Positions 54,214 to 63,392 are shown, numbered from the stretch's first letter. The stretch: DNA of 64,000 bases from Actinomyces marmotae (GCF_013177295.1 NZ_CP053642.1:1798001-1862000), one strand, 5' to 3'. Notes: generated from the letters alone by a model not told the origin. Program-made: numbers and translations.

Positions 54214-54415
54214 TGGTCTCCTCGAGGTGGTCCGGGGCGCTCGACGTCGGTGTCGCGGTGGGCGCCGAGCCGGTGGTGATCGGGCGGGAGCGGGCCGCGG
54301 CGCACGCGGGTGCCGGTGGCAGGAGCGTACGCCGCGGCCGATGGGGCGGTGCCCCTGCGCGCCACAGGGCACGAGGCCCCCTGGCGCGCGGGGGCGCGTC
54401 AGCGCGGGTGCGCGC

Positions 54416-55324
54416 TCACTTCTGCGCGCCGCGCATGACGCCGGAGATGACCCAGCGCTGGGCGAGGACGTAGACGACAAACATGGGGGCGATCGCCATG
54501 AGGTAGGAGGCGAAGGACACCGGGTAGTTCGTGTTGAACTGGCCCTGGAAGACGTACTGGGCCAGGGGCAGCGTCGCCTTGGACTGGTCGGTGAGGATGA
54601 CCAGCGGCAGGAGGAAGTCGTTCCACGCCCACAGGCAGGTGAGGATGCCGACCGTGGCGTTCATCGGGGACAGCAGCGGGAAGATAATCCGCCAGAAGAT
54701 GCCCCAGCGCGAGGCGCCGTCGATCGCGGCGGCCTCCTCCAGCTCCTCAGGGATCGCCTTGATGAAGGAGGTGTACATGAGGATGTTGAAGGCCAGGCCG
54801 TAGACGACGTACAGCAGGATGAGGCCGGCCTCGTTGTCCAGGTGCAGCATGGCGGTCTCCCGCACCACCGGCAGCATGATGATGGGGAAGGGCACGAACA
54901 GGGCCGCCACGACGTAGTAGTACATCCACCTCACCCAGCGCCGGTGCATGTTGCGCCCCAGCGCGTAGGCGACCATCGAGTTCGACACGATGGTGAGGAC
55001 CGTGGCGCCCAGGGTGATGATCGTGGAGGTGAGCACGCGCCGGGGGTAGGAGGTCATCTCCCAGGCCTGGGCGAAGTTGTCGATGCGCCAGTGCTCGGGC
55101 AGCGCCCAGCCGGAGGCGGCGAGCTCGGCCGGGGTCTTGAAGGCCGTGATGATAGTGAAGTACAGGGGGACGAGGATCGTGAGGCTGAGGACGACGACGA
55201 GCAGTGTCGTCCACCAGTTGGTGCCCCCGAAGGCGGCGCGGCTGCGGCGGCGGACCTTGTAGGCAGCGGCCGGGTCGGCGCCGACGTGAGTGGTGGCCGG
55301 TCGGGCGGAGGAGGTAGTCGTCAT
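54416..55324 (-). CDS. Sugar ABC transporter permease (MalG-like)
   Basis: A 302-residue permease with about six membrane helices (first near residues 38-60). The EAA coupling loop is EELEEAAAIDGASRWGIFWR near residue 200, the contact for the ATPase. It follows the MalF-like permease by 6 bp. Together with the Tat-exported binding protein they form an importer for an alpha-glucoside, judged from the GH13 gene after them. No ATPase gene is present; a shared MsiK-type ATPase elsewhere is the usual solution in actinobacteria. Confidence 0.92.
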   Translation of the reverse strand: MTTTSSARPATTHVGADPAAAYKVRRRSRAAFGGTNWWTTLLVVVLSLTILVPLYFTIITAFKTPAELAASGWALPEHWRIDNFAQAWEMTSYPRRVLTSTIITLGATVLTIVSNSMVAYALGRNMHRRWVRWMYYYVVAALFVPFPIIMLPVVRETAMLHLDNEAGLILLYVVYGLAFNILMYTSFIKAIPEELEEAAAIDGASRWGIFWRIIFPLLSPMNATVGILTCLWAWNDFLLPLVILTDQSKATLPLAQYVFQGQFNTNYPVSFASYLMAIAPMFVVYVLAQRWVISGVMRGAQK

Positions 55325-55330
55325 GGCGGA

Positions 55331-56260
55331 TCAGACCCTTTCCTGGCTCTGCGTCACACGCAGCTGGGCGAAGGACAGGATCACCACGATGAGGAAGTAG
55401 ATGATGCCGTTCGCCGTCTGGTAGGCGTACTCGCCGCCCTGGAAGCCGTTCTTGAAGATGAGGTAGGAGATGGACTGGGTCGCGGTGCCGGGGCCGCCGC
55501 CGGTGAGGGCGACGATCTGGTCGAAGACCCCGAGGAAGCCCTTGAAGGACAGGACCATGTTGATGCCGAGGTAGGGGATGATGAGCGGCAGCGTCATCGA
55601 CCACAAGCGGCGCACGGGTCCGGCGCCGTCGAGGGCGGAGGCCTCGTAGATCTCCTCCGGCACGGTCTGGAGCCCGGCGAGGTAGATGATCGTCGTGTAG
55701 GCGACTGACTGCCACACGCCGACGACGACGATGGCGAGCCAGGCGAGGTCCTCGTTGGCCAGCAGGGAGGTGCTCAGCCACTGCCAGCCCAGCGCCTGGC
55801 CGACCTGGGGCAGGTTGTTGGTCAGCAGGTAGCTGAAGATGTAGGACACGACGAGGACCGGCAGGATGTAGGGCACGAAGAACACGCCGCGCCACAGGCT
55901 CTGGGCCTTGAGCCGCGTGTTGAGCAGGAGGGCCAGGCCCAGCGCGATGACGTTGGTGAGCACCGAGGCGACGATCGCGTACTTGAAGGTGAAGAGGTAG
56001 GAGCCCCAGATGATGTCGTCACGCAGGAGGTTCGTGTAGTTCGTCAGGCCGACGAAGCGCCAGTCGCCGTAGCCCTGGAAGTTCGTGAAGGTGTAGAAGA
56101 CGCCGGTGAGCAGGGGGATCGTGAGCAGGACGGTGAAGACGAGCGCCGCGGGCACGATCATCCACACGAAGGCGGGCTCGATCGGCTTGGGCCGGTTGCT
56201 CGGCCGGGGCTGGGCGCCGGCGTCCTGGGTGGGTGCGGCCTGGGTGGTACGTGCTGTCAT
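55331..56260 (-). CDS. Sugar ABC transporter permease (MalF-like)
   Basis: A 309-residue permease. A Pro/Gln-rich cytoplasmic first 30 residues leads to about six membrane helices, and the coupling loop EEIYEASALDGAGPVRRLWS is near residue 220. It starts 9 bp after the binding-protein gene and ends 6 bp before the MalG-like gene. It is one half of the heterodimeric channel. Confidence 0.92.
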   Translation of the reverse strand: MTARTTQAAPTQDAGAQPRPSNRPKPIEPAFVWMIVPAALVFTVLLTIPLLTGVFYTFTNFQGYGDWRFVGLTNYTNLLRDDIIWGSYLFTFKYAIVASVLTNVIALGLALLLNTRLKAQSLWRGVFFVPYILPVLVVSYIFSYLLTNNLPQVGQALGWQWLSTSLLANEDLAWLAIVVVGVWQSVAYTTIIYLAGLQTVPEEIYEASALDGAGPVRRLWSMTLPLIIPYLGINMVLSFKGFLGVFDQIVALTGGGPGTATQSISYLIFKNGFQGGEYAYQTANGIIYFLIVVILSFAQLRVTQSQERV

Positions 56261-56269
56261 GGTTCCGCC

Positions 56270-57541
56270 TCAGGATGTCTCGTTGATGCGCGTGACGACC
56301 TTGTCCCACTGGGTGTCGAGGGTCTGGATGAGGGCCTCGAGGTCGCCGTTGAAGAGGTACTGCTGGAGGTAGGCGTTGAGCGTGATCGCCTGCGGGAAGT
56401 TGTGGTCGGAGTAGGTGGCCAGGCGCTCGTCGTCGACGTAGGGCTGGAGGCCCTCAAGCGCGGGGTCGTCGGCCCTCAGGGTGGTGAGCGTGGGGTAGGC
56501 GGTCTGCTGGGCGCAGTAGGCGGACATGTTGGCCTCGCTCATGATGTGCTTCAGGAAGCGCTGGTTCTCCTCGGGGTGGGCGGGGTCCTTGCCCATGGTG
56601 AAGGCGACGTCGACGCCGGAGACGACCTTGGTGTCAGCCTTGTCGTCGGCGGGGGTGGCGAAGGTGCCGAGGTTGATGTCCGGGTTGTAGGAGCGGATCG
56701 CGGGAATGGCGTAGGTGCCGTGCCAGTACATGGCGCCCTTGCCCTGGGCGAAGCCCTGGTTGCCGTCGTTGTAGCCCAGGGCGGCCTTGTCGTCGTTGCC
56801 GTACTGGTAGGCCTGGAGCATCTTCTCGAAGACGGGGCTCAGCTCGCGAAAGGACGTGCGTCCGTCGATGACGCGGCGCCTGCCGTACCAGGCGGCGACG
56901 CCGTCGGTGAGGAAGGAGCCGGACAGGGAGGAGAAGGCGGGTGCTCCCGTCCAGCTGTCCTTGGTGGCCCAGTAGAAGGGGTTGATGCCCTGCGCCTGGA
57001 GCGTCTGGCAGACCTCGATGAGTTCAGCCCACGTGGTGGGTGGCTCGACGCCGGCGGACTCGAAGACGTCCTTGTTGTAGATGATGCCGGAGCCGTTGTC
57101 GGCGAAGGCAAGGCCGTTGGTCTGGCCCTCGGCACCGGTGCCCAGGGTGTTGAGGATGCCGGCCATCGTGGGGTTGACGCCGTCGAGCAGGCCGGAGTCG
57201 GTGAAGTCGGCGAAGATGCCGGTGCGGGCGAGCGCGCCGTAGGAGTAGTCGCCGTTGATGGTGATGAGGTCGGGGATTGAGCCCTTGACCAGTCGCGCGC
57301 GCAGGGCGGTGATGTTGTCGGCCTGGAAGTTCTGGGTGACGACGACGTCGGGGTTGGCGGCGTTGAAGTCGGCGCAGATCGTGTCGAAGAGGGCGATCGC
57401 CTCGCTCTTGAACTGGAAGAGCTCGAGGTGGACTTTGCCGTCGTCGCCGGACGAGCAGCCCGCGAGCGCGCCGCCCGCTGCCGTGAGCGCCGCCGCCCCC
57501 GCCGCGGTGGCGAGGAAGGAGCGTCTGCTCAGTGCTGTCAT
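56270..57541 (-). CDS. Sugar-binding lipoprotein of an ABC importer
   Basis: A 423-residue extracellular solute-binding protein of the sugar (family 1) type. The Tat motif SRRSFL at residues 5-10 and the lipobox LAGC with C29 mark it as a Tat-exported lipoprotein. The body has FNAANPDVVV and GAMYWHGTYAIP, common in maltose/trehalose binding proteins. GGAAGGT precedes the ATG. It heads the binding protein-permease-permease-GH13 unit, and a palindrome in the divergent promoter region (57616-57634) probably controls it together with the ROK gene. Confidence 0.93.
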   Translation of the reverse strand: MTALSRRSFLATAAGAAALTAAGGALAGCSSGDDGKVHLELFQFKSEAIALFDTICADFNAANPDVVVTQNFQADNITALRARLVKGSIPDLITINGDYSYGALARTGIFADFTDSGLLDGVNPTMAGILNTLGTGAEGQTNGLAFADNGSGIIYNKDVFESAGVEPPTTWAELIEVCQTLQAQGINPFYWATKDSWTGAPAFSSLSGSFLTDGVAAWYGRRRVIDGRTSFRELSPVFEKMLQAYQYGNDDKAALGYNDGNQGFAQGKGAMYWHGTYAIPAIRSYNPDINLGTFATPADDKADTKVVSGVDVAFTMGKDPAHPEENQRFLKHIMSEANMSAYCAQQTAYPTLTTLRADDPALEGLQPYVDDERLATYSDHNFPQAITLNAYLQQYLFNGDLEALIQTLDTQWDKVVTRINETS

Positions 57542-57615
57542 GGAGGGACCTTCCGTGCGTCATTGCTGAGGAGTGGGTGCCGGATGCGTGGCCGGGGGCC
57601 GTGACGCATCCGTGA

Positions 57616-57634
57616 TTATTTTGCTCTGGAATAA
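57616..57634. promoter_or_regulatory. AT-rich palindrome, candidate ROK operator
   Basis: TTATTTTGCTCTGGAATAA has perfect TTATT/AATAA arms and stands out in GC-rich DNA. It resembles operators of ROK regulators such as NagC and Mlc. It lies 75 bp from the binding-protein start and 34 bp from the ROK start, in the divergent promoter region. Confidence 0.65.
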
Positions 57635-57667
57635 ACGTGGGCGCAAGCCCCGGCGCCTGGCGGCCGC

Positions 57668-58930
57668 ATGGGGCAGGATGGGGCCGTGACCCCCCGCGAC
57701 CGCGCGCACCCTCCGCCCGCAGGCGCCGCCCCCGGCGCGCCCACAGGGGCCCGCGCCGCCGTGCCCACCGCCCCCGGCGCGTGGTCGGGCCTGAGCGTCA
57801 CGCAGCGGCGCATCGCGCTCGAGCTCCTGCGCCACGGGCGCATGTCGCGCGCCAGCCTCATGGGGCGCGTCGGGATCTCCGCGGGGTCGATCACGCGCCT
57901 GACCTCCCCCATGCTGGAGTCCGGCACGCTGCTGGCCACGGCCGAGCAGGTCCGCGCCACCGGCCGCCCGCAGTCGCACCTCGAGGTCGACGCCGGCGCC
58001 GAGCGGCTCGTGGGCGTCACCCTGTCCGGCCGCCACCTCACCGCCGTGCTCACCGACCTCAGGCTGACGGTGCTGGCCTCCACCCGGCTCGAGGTCACTG
58101 ACCACGCCCCCGAGGCCGTCGTGGCGCTGCTGGCGCGAGCCGTCGGCGACCTGCGCTCGCGCCTCGCCCAGGACGGGGCGCCCGTGACGGGGCTGGGGCT
58201 GACGCTGGGCGGCTCGAGCCGTGACGGGCGCACCGTCGACGAGGCGGTCTTCCTCGGCTGGCACGGCGTGCGCCTGGCCGAGGCGGTGGAGGCCGCCACC
58301 GGGATCCCCACGCTCGTCGGCAACGACCTGGCCGCGATGACGGAGCAGGAGTTGTGGTTCGGCGCCGGGCGCGAGCACGAGCGCTTCAGCCTTGTGACCG
58401 TGGGCGCCGGCATCGGCCACGGGCTCGTCGTGGGCGGCTCGGTCATCTCCTCGCCCGACGCCCAGCTCGGCCTGGCGGGCATGGTACCCGTGCCCGACGG
58501 CGCTCACCCCCCGGTCTCCTCGCCCGCCATGGCCTGCCTGACCGACGCCGCCCTCGAGCGCGCCTGGTCCCAGCGCCTGGCGGCCGGTCGCCACCGGAGC
58601 CCCGACCGGGGCGCGCGGGCCGCCCGCATCCTGTCTCTGGCCGAGGACGGCGACGGTGACGCCATGGACGTGTGCGCCTCCTTCGCGCTCCGCCTGGGCC
58701 GCTTCATCGGCATCACCGCGGCCTTCACCCTGCCCGAGACGGTCATCGTCGCGGGCGAGCGCTCCGGCGTCGCCTCCCTGTTCGAGGACCAGGTCATGCT
58801 CGGGATCGCCGCGGTGCGCCGCCCCGGCGCCGCGCCCCTGGACGTCGTCGTGCGCGAGCACGACCGCGCCCAGTGGGCCCGCGGCGCGGCGGTGCTCGTC
58901 CTGCGCGCGCGCATCGCCGGCGAGCTCTGA
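57668..58930 (+). CDS. ROK family transcriptional regulator
   Basis: A 420-residue ROK protein. After a Pro/Ala-rich 40-residue start comes a winged helix (about residues 45-90, with SRASLMGRVGISAGSITRL) and then the ROK sugar-kinase-like domain with GLGLTLGG, GNDLAAMTEQELWFGAGR and VGAGIGHGLV. The family's zinc CxCGxxG cluster is not evident. It is divergent from the sugar ABC operon. The ATG at 57668 is followed by GTG at 57686, which has GGATGGGG ahead and may be the true start. Confidence 0.9.
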   Translation: MGQDGAVTPRDRAHPPPAGAAPGAPTGARAAVPTAPGAWSGLSVTQRRIALELLRHGRMSRASLMGRVGISAGSITRLTSPMLESGTLLATAEQVRATGRPQSHLEVDAGAERLVGVTLSGRHLTAVLTDLRLTVLASTRLEVTDHAPEAVVALLARAVGDLRSRLAQDGAPVTGLGLTLGGSSRDGRTVDEAVFLGWHGVRLAEAVEAATGIPTLVGNDLAAMTEQELWFGAGREHERFSLVTVGAGIGHGLVVGGSVISSPDAQLGLAGMVPVPDGAHPPVSSPAMACLTDAALERAWSQRLAAGRHRSPDRGARAARILSLAEDGDGDAMDVCASFALRLGRFIGITAAFTLPETVIVAGERSGVASLFEDQVMLGIAAVRRPGAAPLDVVVREHDRAQWARGAAVLVLRARIAGEL

Positions 58931-59009
58931 GCGGGCCGGCACGGGCGTCGCGCCGCTCCCCGCTCGCAGTCGATCCCGGGGCCACCGGACGGCTCCACGG
59001 GGAGCGGAT

Positions 59010-59039
59010 GGGCAGTGCCCATGGAGTTGGGCACTGCCC
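59010..59039 (+). terminator. Hairpin terminator after the ROK gene
   Basis: GGGCAGTGCCC pairs perfectly with GGGCACTGCCC around an 8-nt loop, 80 bp after the ROK stop. There is no T-run. The rest of 58931-59174 shows no gene. Confidence 0.7.
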
Positions 59040-59174
59040 GGGGAACGGGAGCGTCCTTCCCATTTCCGGCCCGCTCCCACCCTCCTAGCCTCAAGGCATC
59101 AGCGCAGGAGCGAAGACAGGAAGAAAGCACGATCCGCTGAGAATCCCTGCGCGCCGCACCCCCGAGGAGGAACC

Positions 59175-59903
59175 ATGAATCGCATCGACCAGCCCAGGCT
59201 CGGCAGCGACCCGGCGGCCGGGTCCCGTCCCGCTGCCAGGCGGCACCGCCGCGCCCTCGTCGGCGTCGTCCTCGTCACCGCGCTCGCCGCTGCTGGCCTG
59301 GGGGCCTGCGGCATCGGCGGCAAGGAAGACGTCGTCTCCGATACCGCCGCCCAGGCGCAGCCCGTGGACCCGGCCGTCGCCCAGCTCCTCGATCTCACCG
59401 CGGCGAACGTCGGCGCGAAAAAGCCCATCGACGTCTCCACCGAGCTGCCCTCGCTTGACACGCGCGCCACCTCGGACCAGGGCACTCCGCTGACCGTCAC
59501 CCTCAATGCCGTGACCGTCTCCGGCTCCGTCACCACCGTGGTCTTCTCCGCGACGAACAACGGCAAGGGCGGGAGCAGCCGCTGGCAGGTCTCTGATTTC
59601 TTCTCCGACGGCGAGAGGAAATACCCCATCGACTCCGCCGGCCACAAGTCCGAGAACTGGGGGAAGAGCGATAACACCGATGGGGTCTACATCACCGACA
59701 CCACGAATCAGAAGGTGTACCGCACCGCCTATGACACCTCCGGGGGCTGCCTGTGCTCGGGGAATCTCAGCCCGGCATTCGTCAGCGAGGGGCGGACGCT
59801 GGTCTTCCAGACCTCCTTCGCGGCTCTCCCCGAGGGCGTGAGCACGGTGGACGTGTCGATCCCGGGAGCCGGGACCTTCAGCAACGTGAAGGTAACGCGA
59901 TGA
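59175..59903 (+). CDS. Secreted lipoprotein of unknown function, paired with an OmpA-domain protein
   Basis: A 242-residue protein with a basic N-terminus (RRHRR), a hydrophobic stretch and a lipobox LGAC at residues 42-45, so it is a membrane-attached lipoprotein. The mature region is Ser/Thr-rich with beta-strand character (VTLNAVTVSGSVTTVVF) and has an internal CLCSG pair. AGGAGGAA precedes the ATG. The stop overlaps the start of the OmpA-domain gene as ATGA. I do not recognise its domain. Longer frames starting upstream run inside the ROK gene and are rejected. Confidence 0.75.
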   Translation: MNRIDQPRLGSDPAAGSRPAARRHRRALVGVVLVTALAAAGLGACGIGGKEDVVSDTAAQAQPVDPAVAQLLDLTAANVGAKKPIDVSTELPSLDTRATSDQGTPLTVTLNAVTVSGSVTTVVFSATNNGKGGSSRWQVSDFFSDGERKYPIDSAGHKSENWGKSDNTDGVYITDTTNQKVYRTAYDTSGGCLCSGNLSPAFVSEGRTLVFQTSFAALPEGVSTVDVSIPGAGTFSNVKVTR

Positions 59904-60562
59904 GCGCCCCGGCCCGTCGGGCATCACTGCGCGCGGCGGCCTGCGCCGTCGCCCTCGCGGGGGCACTGGCGCTCGGGGGCGCCGCGAGCGCGGCCACCCC
60001 CACCCCAAGGGCCGACGACTCCTCGAGGTACTCGCCCAAGGCCTCGACCCTGCCCTCGCTCACCCAGGCGGCGCCCCCGGAGACCGCATCGACCGTCACG
60101 CACATCGCCGCCCCGGTGCTCGACCTCGCCCTGCCGGTGCTGGACATCATCGCCCCGGTGGCCAGCGCTGATGGCGCGGTGAGCACGAGCAAGGTCGGCA
60201 ATACGACGACGGCGACGCTGTCCAACGACGTCACCTTCGACGTCGACTCCGCGACGCTCACCACGCGCGCCACCCAGGTCCTCGACTCGATCGTCACCGG
60301 CTGGGCGGGCACGGCCCCGGCAGAAGTGACCGTGGTGGGGCACACGGACTCCGTGGCCGACGACGCGTACAACCAGGCGCTGTCGGAGAAGCGCGCCCGG
60401 GCGGTGGCCGACTACCTCATCTCGAAGTCCCCGGGGCTCAAGGTGACGGCGTCCGGCAAGGGCGAGACGGAGCCAGTGGCCTCGGAGACCAAGGAGGACG
60501 GCTCGGTCTCCGAGGAGGGCAAGGCCGCCAACCGCCGAGTGGTGCTCACCTGGAAGCAGTAG
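59900..60562 (+). CDS. Exported OmpA-domain protein
   Basis: A 220-residue protein with an N-terminal signal peptide (AAACAVALAGALALGGAASA, cleavage after the alanines) and a C-terminal OmpA-like peptidoglycan-binding domain (about residues 105-220). That domain has VTFDVDSATLT, VVGHTDSVAD and SEKRARAVADYLI, and the NRRVVLTW end. In a Gram-positive this could hold the protein to the peptidoglycan. It is translationally coupled (ATGA) to the preceding lipoprotein, suggesting a joint envelope function. Confidence 0.85.
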   Translation: MSAPARRASLRAAACAVALAGALALGGAASAATPTPRADDSSRYSPKASTLPSLTQAAPPETASTVTHIAAPVLDLALPVLDIIAPVASADGAVSTSKVGNTTTATLSNDVTFDVDSATLTTRATQVLDSIVTGWAGTAPAEVTVVGHTDSVADDAYNQALSEKRARAVADYLISKSPGLKVTASGKGETEPVASETKEDGSVSEEGKAANRRVVLTWKQ

Positions 60563-60620
60563 CGCCTTCCCGTCCCAGGGGCGGCGGCTTGGTCCCATGC
60601 GGGATCGGGCCGCCGCTCGC

Positions 60621-60626
60621 TAGGCT
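60621..60626 (+). promoter_or_regulatory. -10 element of a leaderless promoter for the acetyltransferase gene
   Basis: TAGGCT fits TANNNT and ends 7 nt before the ATG at 60634, which has no ribosome-binding site. A leaderless mRNA is likely. Confidence 0.55.
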
Positions 60627-60633
60627 TAGACCC

Positions 60634-61311
60634 ATGCCGGGCACTCAGAGCACCACGCCGAACGGCGCCCCCGACCACGCCGGCGCTTCCGAGCGCTTCC
60701 CCGAGGCCGCACCCTTCTTCGCCGGGGACGAGCGCTCCAACCGCGAGCGCATGATCGCCGGGGACTGGTACGTGGCCGATGATCCGGAGAACTCCCGCAT
60801 CTCCGCGGCCGCGCGCCGCGCCCTCCACCTCTACGAGGAGGCCTTCAACCTCGGCGAGCCGGGGGCCGAGGAGCACCTGCGCGCGGCGATCCCGCACCTG
60901 GGCCCCGGCTGCAAGCTGCTGCCGCCGGTGCGCGTGGACTACGGCGACCGGATCACGGTCGGCGAGGGGACCTTCGTGAACTACGGGCTCGTGGCCCTCG
61001 ACGTCGCCGAGATCCGCATCGGCGCGCATTGCCAGATCGGCCCGGGCGTCCAACTGCTCACCCCGGTCCACCCCTTGGAGCCGACGGCCCGCAGGGCGGG
61101 CCTGGAGTCGGCCGACCCGATCACCATCGGGGACAACACGTGGCTGGGCGGCGGCGTCATCGTCTGCCCGGGCGTGACGATCGGCGAGGGCTGCGTGGTG
61201 GGGGCCGGAGCCGTCGTCACCAGGGACCTTCCGCCCTACTCACTGGCGGTGGGCAATCCCGCGCGCGTCATCCGCTCCCTCGACGACTCCACTTTCGCGC
61301 CGCGCCACTGA
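60634..61311 (+). CDS. maa: Sugar O-acetyltransferase, Maa/LacA type
   Basis: A 225-residue acetyltransferase of the maltose/galactoside O-acetyltransferase group. It has the N-terminal RERMIAGDWYVADDPE motif of the Maa domain, then left-handed beta-helix repeats with VNYGLVALDVAEI, LLTPVHPLEP with the catalytic His, NTWLGGGVIVCPGVTIGEG, and VGNPARVIR near the end. It moves acetyl from acetyl-CoA to a sugar. The start is set by the leaderless -10. It is convergent with the second sugar ABC operon. Confidence 0.9.
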   Translation: MPGTQSTTPNGAPDHAGASERFPEAAPFFAGDERSNRERMIAGDWYVADDPENSRISAAARRALHLYEEAFNLGEPGAEEHLRAAIPHLGPGCKLLPPVRVDYGDRITVGEGTFVNYGLVALDVAEIRIGAHCQIGPGVQLLTPVHPLEPTARRAGLESADPITIGDNTWLGGGVIVCPGVTIGEGCVVGAGAVVTRDLPPYSLAVGNPARVIRSLDDSTFAPRH

Positions 61312-61389
61312 GGACCCCGGCAGCGCCGCGGGGCGGCGCCGTCGAGAGCCGCCGGACCCGGGGCACAAGCGGTGGCCCTAGATGGCCGT

Positions 61390-61419
61390 CCGGCCCGCCT
61401 CCCCCGGCGGGCGGGCCGG
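61390..61419. terminator. Hairpin between the acetyltransferase gene and the second ABC operon
   Basis: CCGGCCCGCC pairs with GGCGGGCCGG around a 10-nt C-rich loop, between convergent genes. It could end both transcripts. Confidence 0.6.
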
Positions 61420-61445
61420 GCGCCATCCTGGCCGGGGCCGCTCGC

Positions 61446-62321
61446 TCACTGCTTGAGGCCGCCCGCGGCCAGGCCGGCGACGATGCGGCGCTGGAAGAGC
61501 AGCACCATGATGATCAGCGGGATCGTCATGATGACCCCGGCGGCCATCTGGGAGCCGAAGGGCGTGTTGAACTGCGAGTCACCGGTGAACTTGGACAGCA
61601 GTACCGTGGCGGGCTGCATAGTCGGCTTGTTGATCATCGTGACGGCCACGAGGAACTCGTTCCACGCGCCGATGAAGATGATGATCGCGGTGGTGAAGAT
61701 GCCCGGGGCTGCGATCGGCAGGATGACCTTGCGGAAGGCCTGGCCGGGGGTGCAGCCGTCCACCATGGCGGACTGCTCGAGCTCGATCGGCATCTGGCGG
61801 AAGAAGCTCGTCAGGTTCCACACCGCCAGGGGCAGTGAGAAGGACAGGTCGGGGACGATCATCGCCTGGTAGGTGTTGATCCAGCCCCAGTCGGTGAAGT
61901 TCTTCAGCAGCGGCACCATGATCGCCACGAGGGGGAACATGGAGGTCGCCAGCACGACGATGAGGAGCACCCCCTTGCCCCGGAAGTCCAGGCGGGCCAG
62001 GGCGTAGGACGTGAACGTGGCCACGGCCAGCGCGACGATCGTGACGACGACGGACACGATAAGCGAGTTGAGCAGGCCCTGCCCGAAGTAGTTACCCGAG
62101 GAGAAGACCGATTCGTAGTTCTCCAGGGAGGGGTGGGCGGGCCACCAGGAGTTGTCGAAGACCTCGGTGTCCGGGCGCAGGGAGGAGACGAGCATCCAGT
62201 AGAAGGGCGCCAGGCAGTAGATGACGATGAGGACGATGCCGAAGGTAGAGGCGATCTCGCCCCAGGAGTGCTTCTTGCTCGGCCGCTCGATCGCGTGCGT
62301 CGGTGCTGCTAAGGCGCTCAT
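61446..62321 (-). CDS. Sugar ABC transporter permease (MalG-like), second system
   Basis: A 291-residue permease with about six membrane helices, first near residues 25-45. The coupling loop IELEQSAMVDGCTPGQAFRK is near residue 190. AGGAG precedes the ATG, which overlaps the stop of the partner permease as ATGA. It belongs to the second sugar importer, whose binding protein runs off the right edge. The longer frame beginning at 62912 runs through the partner gene and is rejected. Confidence 0.92.
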   Translation of the reverse strand: MSALAAPTHAIERPSKKHSWGEIASTFGIVLIVIYCLAPFYWMLVSSLRPDTEVFDNSWWPAHPSLENYESVFSSGNYFGQGLLNSLIVSVVVTIVALAVATFTSYALARLDFRGKGVLLIVVLATSMFPLVAIMVPLLKNFTDWGWINTYQAMIVPDLSFSLPLAVWNLTSFFRQMPIELEQSAMVDGCTPGQAFRKVILPIAAPGIFTTAIIIFIGAWNEFLVAVTMINKPTMQPATVLLSKFTGDSQFNTPFGSQMAAGVIMTIPLIIMVLLFQRRIVAGLAAGGLKQ

Positions 62322-63340
62322 GAGCCACTCCTGTCGGCCGAGGCGGATGCGGGGCGCTTGGGCAGGAAGGCCGAGGCCGGGAGCCTCCCATCGCTCCTCT
62401 TCCTCCTGCGCCTCTTCTCCGGCCCCGTGCCCAGGTCGGCGTGGGTGATCCTGGTGAAGGCGAGGGCGAAGACGAAGACGTAGAGGAACAGGAAGAGCGC
62501 GTACACCGCCCCCGAGCCGTAGCGCAGGTTGGAGGCCTCGTCCTGGACGAGCATCGAGATGGTCTCCACGCTCGCCTTGCGCGGCCCGATGAGAATGTAG
62601 GGGAGGTCGAACATCCTCAGGGCGTCCAGCGCACGGAAGAGGACGGCCACGGCCAGGGCGGGCTTGACCAGCGGCAGTGTGATGCGGGTGAAGCGCTGCC
62701 AGGTGGTGGCGCCGTCGATCTTGGCGGCCTCGTAGACCTCGTCGGGGATGACCTGGAGGCCGGCGAGCGTGAGCAGCCCGATGTAGGGGGCGGTCTTCCA
62801 CACGTCGGTGATGATGATGGCCATCTTCGCGGTCAGGTCGCCGGACGCCCACATGATGTGGTGGCCGAGGACGGCGTTGGCCACGCCGTTCTGGTTGAAG
62901 ATCCAGGCCCACAGGATGGAGGACACGGCGGTCGGGATGGCCCAGGGCACGAGGATCGCGGCGCGCACGATGCCGCGTCCCCTCATGGCCCTGTGCATGA
63001 TGATCGCCATGGCGACGCCCAGGAGGGTCTCCAGGACGACGGTGACGACCCCGAACAGGGTGGTGTTGTAGACCGCGTTCCAGAATCGGTCCCCGGAGCC
63101 GGAGAAGATCCTGGTGTAGTTCTCGAACCCGACGAAGCGCTCGGCCTCGTCGAAGAAGCCCGTCGACTTGTTCAGCTCGGGCGGGGCGAAAAAGGACTGG
63201 TACAGGGATTGGATGACGGGGATGACGATGACGACGCCCAGGACGAGGATCGTCGGGGTGATGAGGAGCCAGGCGAGGCGCGATTGCGCCCGGCTCGCCT
63301 GGGAGCGGTGCTTGAGCGCCGCCCGCATGTCCGTGCTCAT
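62318..63340 (-). CDS. Sugar ABC transporter permease (MalF-like), second system
   Basis: A 340-residue permease with about six membrane helices and coupling loop PDEVYEAAKIDGATTWQRF near residue 210. It starts 52 bp after the binding-protein gene. Its sequence differs strongly from the first system's permeases, so it probably carries another sugar; trehalose or maltose types are typical of this permease class. No ATPase is adjacent. Confidence 0.92.
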   Translation of the reverse strand: MSTDMRAALKHRSQASRAQSRLAWLLITPTILVLGVVIVIPVIQSLYQSFFAPPELNKSTGFFDEAERFVGFENYTRIFSGSGDRFWNAVYNTTLFGVVTVVLETLLGVAMAIIMHRAMRGRGIVRAAILVPWAIPTAVSSILWAWIFNQNGVANAVLGHHIMWASGDLTAKMAIIITDVWKTAPYIGLLTLAGLQVIPDEVYEAAKIDGATTWQRFTRITLPLVKPALAVAVLFRALDALRMFDLPYILIGPRKASVETISMLVQDEASNLRYGSGAVYALFLFLYVFVFALAFTRITHADLGTGPEKRRRRKRSDGRLPASAFLPKRPASASADRSGS

Positions 63341-63392
63341 AGGCTCTTCTCGTTTCCTTCTTTGGTACGACTAGTGGATCGCCGCCGGGCGC

